Source: Deltaproteobacteria bacterium (GTDB lineage: Bacteria; Desulfobacterota; Desulfobacteria; Desulfobacterales; ETH-SRB1). Taken from it: a DNA stretch of 8,149 bases. Of the stretch, positions 7,328 to 8,149 are shown piece after piece; positions within the stretch are counted from its first letter, which is position 1, and every line of letters begins with the position of its first letter. The stretch is taken from positions 1 through 8,149 of the forward strand of contig JAFCZU010000250.1 in NCBI GenBank assembly GCA_019314185.1, in the 5' to 3' direction. The notes under the pieces were generated by a model that was given only the letters and a program-made list of their open reading frames with translations, was not told where the DNA came from and did no database searches. The position numbers and the translations under genes are program-made.

Positions 7328-7771
7328 TTAGTTGTAATCACCTGATAACAATAAAACACCGTTAATTCCCTGTGTAATTTTATTTATTATTTTTTTAAGT
7401 TTATCCATATCTTTCGTTTCACATTCCCATACAATAAAGACTTCCCATCCTTTTTCTTTCAGTTGCTTCAGATGCTGCTTATCTCGTTTAACTGTTTCAG
7501 CGAATTTGTCTTTCCAAAATTTTACCCTGCTTTTTGGAGTATAAGCAAATTTGCATCTTTTATGCCTGTGCCAGAAGCATCCATGAACAAAAATAACTGT
7601 ATTATATTTTGGCAGCACAATATCTGGTTTACCTGGCAAATCCTTTCTGTGTAGTCTGAACCTGTATCCCATTCTGTGTAGCATTGACCGGACTATAATT
7701 TCAGGCTTTGTATCTTTACCCCTGATACGGGACATATTCCAGCTTCTTCTTTCTTCGCTAATTATATCCAT
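7328..7771 (-). CDS. vsr: Very short patch repair endonuclease (Vsr)
   Basis: A 147-residue Vsr-family endonuclease of normal length. Known members nick 5' of the T in T:G mismatches that arise when 5-methylcytosine deaminates, starting short-patch repair. Visible hallmarks: an N-terminal SxxMSRIRGKDTKPE-like block (about 10-24), the catalytic aspartate in GKPDIV (D50), the FVHGCFWHRH block (61-70) with the intercalating Phe-Trp and active-site His, a zinc-ligand-type Cys at 73, FW at 85-86, VKRD with D97, and the closing WEVFIVWECE (109-118). All key residues appear intact. ATG at 7771 lies 2 nt after the methylase stop, so translation is probably coupled; no strong Shine-Dalgarno is seen. 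Vsr next to a C5 methylase suggests it protects methylated sites from mutation. In this operon it could also act as a nicking component of the defence system, which is speculation. Confidence 0.96.
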   Translation of the reverse strand: MDIISEERRSWNMSRIRGKDTKPEIIVRSMLHRMGYRFRLHRKDLPGKPDIVLPKYNTVIFVHGCFWHRHKRCKFAYTPKSRVKFWKDKFAETVKRDKQHLKQLKEKGWEVFIVWECETKDMDKLKKIINKITQGINGVLLLSGDYN

Positions 7772-7773
7772 GG

Positions 7774-8149
7774 TTAATTTTTCAGGCCTGACTGTGCTAA
7801 TATATTAAAAACGATTCCTGCAATTTGTTTTGCAAGCAAAGGTGGTACTGCATTCCCAACCTGCTTATACTGCTGAGTGCGTGCCCCCTCAAAAAAGTAA
7901 TTATCAGGAAATGTTTGAATACGCGCTGCTTCCCGCACAGTTAAACTTCTGCACTGGAACGGGTCGGGATGAATATAGTAATGGCCATCTTTTGAAATAT
8001 GACTGGTTATTGTGGTTGCAGGCTTATTATATACTTGGACTCTGAAACGATCAGCAAAATTATTACCCTTCAATGCTTCTATGACATTTTTATGCTTTGG
8101 AAAAAGGTCCTTTGGAAACTGTTTGATAGTTGGGGAGTATCCATGAATA
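7774..8149 (-). CDS. dcm: DNA cytosine-5 methyltransferase, C-terminal part (runs off right edge)
   Basis: C5-cytosine DNA methylase, which transfers a methyl group from S-adenosylmethionine to cytosine within a target site. Only the last 124 residues are in the window; the frame stays open to the edge without a stop, so the gene begins outside. A TTG at 8073 could be mistaken for a start, but the protein plainly continues upstream of it. Seen here: a segment [20 protein letters not shown] just after the target-recognition region, motif IX ([16 protein letters not shown], about residues 67-81 of the visible part) and motif X ([15 protein letters not shown], about 96-110), which packs beside the cofactor. 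The catalytic Pro-Cys loop and motif I lie outside, so activity and target site cannot be judged. It is followed after 2 nt by vsr, the classic dcm-vsr pairing. Family assignment is near certain; the symbol is generic, not a claim of CCWGG specificity. Confidence 0.95.
   Translation of the reverse strand, partial: IHGYSPTIKQFPKDLFPKHKNVIEALKGNNFADRFRVQVYNKPATTITSHISKDGHYYIHPDPFQCRSLTVREAARIQTFPDNYFFEGARTQQYKQVGNAVPPLLAKQIAGIVFNILAQSGLKN

Noticed and set aside
7774..8073. A short complete 99-residue gene starting at TTG 8073
   Set aside because: The same frame continues without a stop to the window edge and the content is the C-terminus of a C5 methylase, so this is an internal codon.
1..8149. 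CRISPR arrays, tRNA or rRNA genes, transposases
   Set aside because: No regularly spaced repeats, no cloverleaf-like segments and no transposase motifs were seen; coding sequence occupies almost all of the window.

Overview
This AT-leaning bacterial window (GC roughly 40% by eye) is filled by one tightly packed gene block. Every gene reads right to left on the minus strand. In transcription order it holds: the C-terminal end of a DNA cytosine-5 methyltransferase (entering at 8149); a Vsr-type endonuclease; a GHKL (MutL/MORC-like) ATPase; a Z1-domain ATPase/helicase-like protein broken into two overlapping frames; a DUF4420-type PD-(D/E)XK nuclease-like protein; and an AIPR-family protein. Gaps are 2 to 30 nt, or genes overlap, so the block looks like one operon whose promoter lies beyond the right edge. 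The last 195 bases (1-195) hold no complete gene, only the possible start of another one at the left edge.

This gene set is known. GHKL ATPase + Z1 + PD-(D/E)XK + AIPR, often with a cytosine methylase and Vsr, was predicted to be a restriction-modification-like defence system in the comparative genomics of Iyer, Abhiman and Aravind (2008, MutL/MORC homologs in R-M systems). The core four match the phage-defence system later called MZA (MutL, Z1, DUF, AIPR; Gao et al. 2020). The likely logic is that the methylase marks self DNA and Vsr repairs the T:G mismatches that methylation causes. The two ATPases would sense or remodel DNA, and the DUF4420 and/or AIPR proteins would be the effectors. That division of labour is inference; the families are read from the sequence.

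The main anomaly is in Z1. Walker A (with the surrounding VGHVQSGKT block) is in one frame and Walker B (IDDEADN), the TATP motif and the motif VI-like region are in another. The join also seems to lack a conserved strand usually found between them. This fits a small out-of-frame deletion, so the copy may be inactive unless the error is in the assembly.

The organism cannot be named from this window. The family content is widespread in Gram-negative and environmental bacteria. Gene order and purine-rich ribosome sites ahead of the last two genes are bacterial, and nothing phage-structural or transposase-like is visible.
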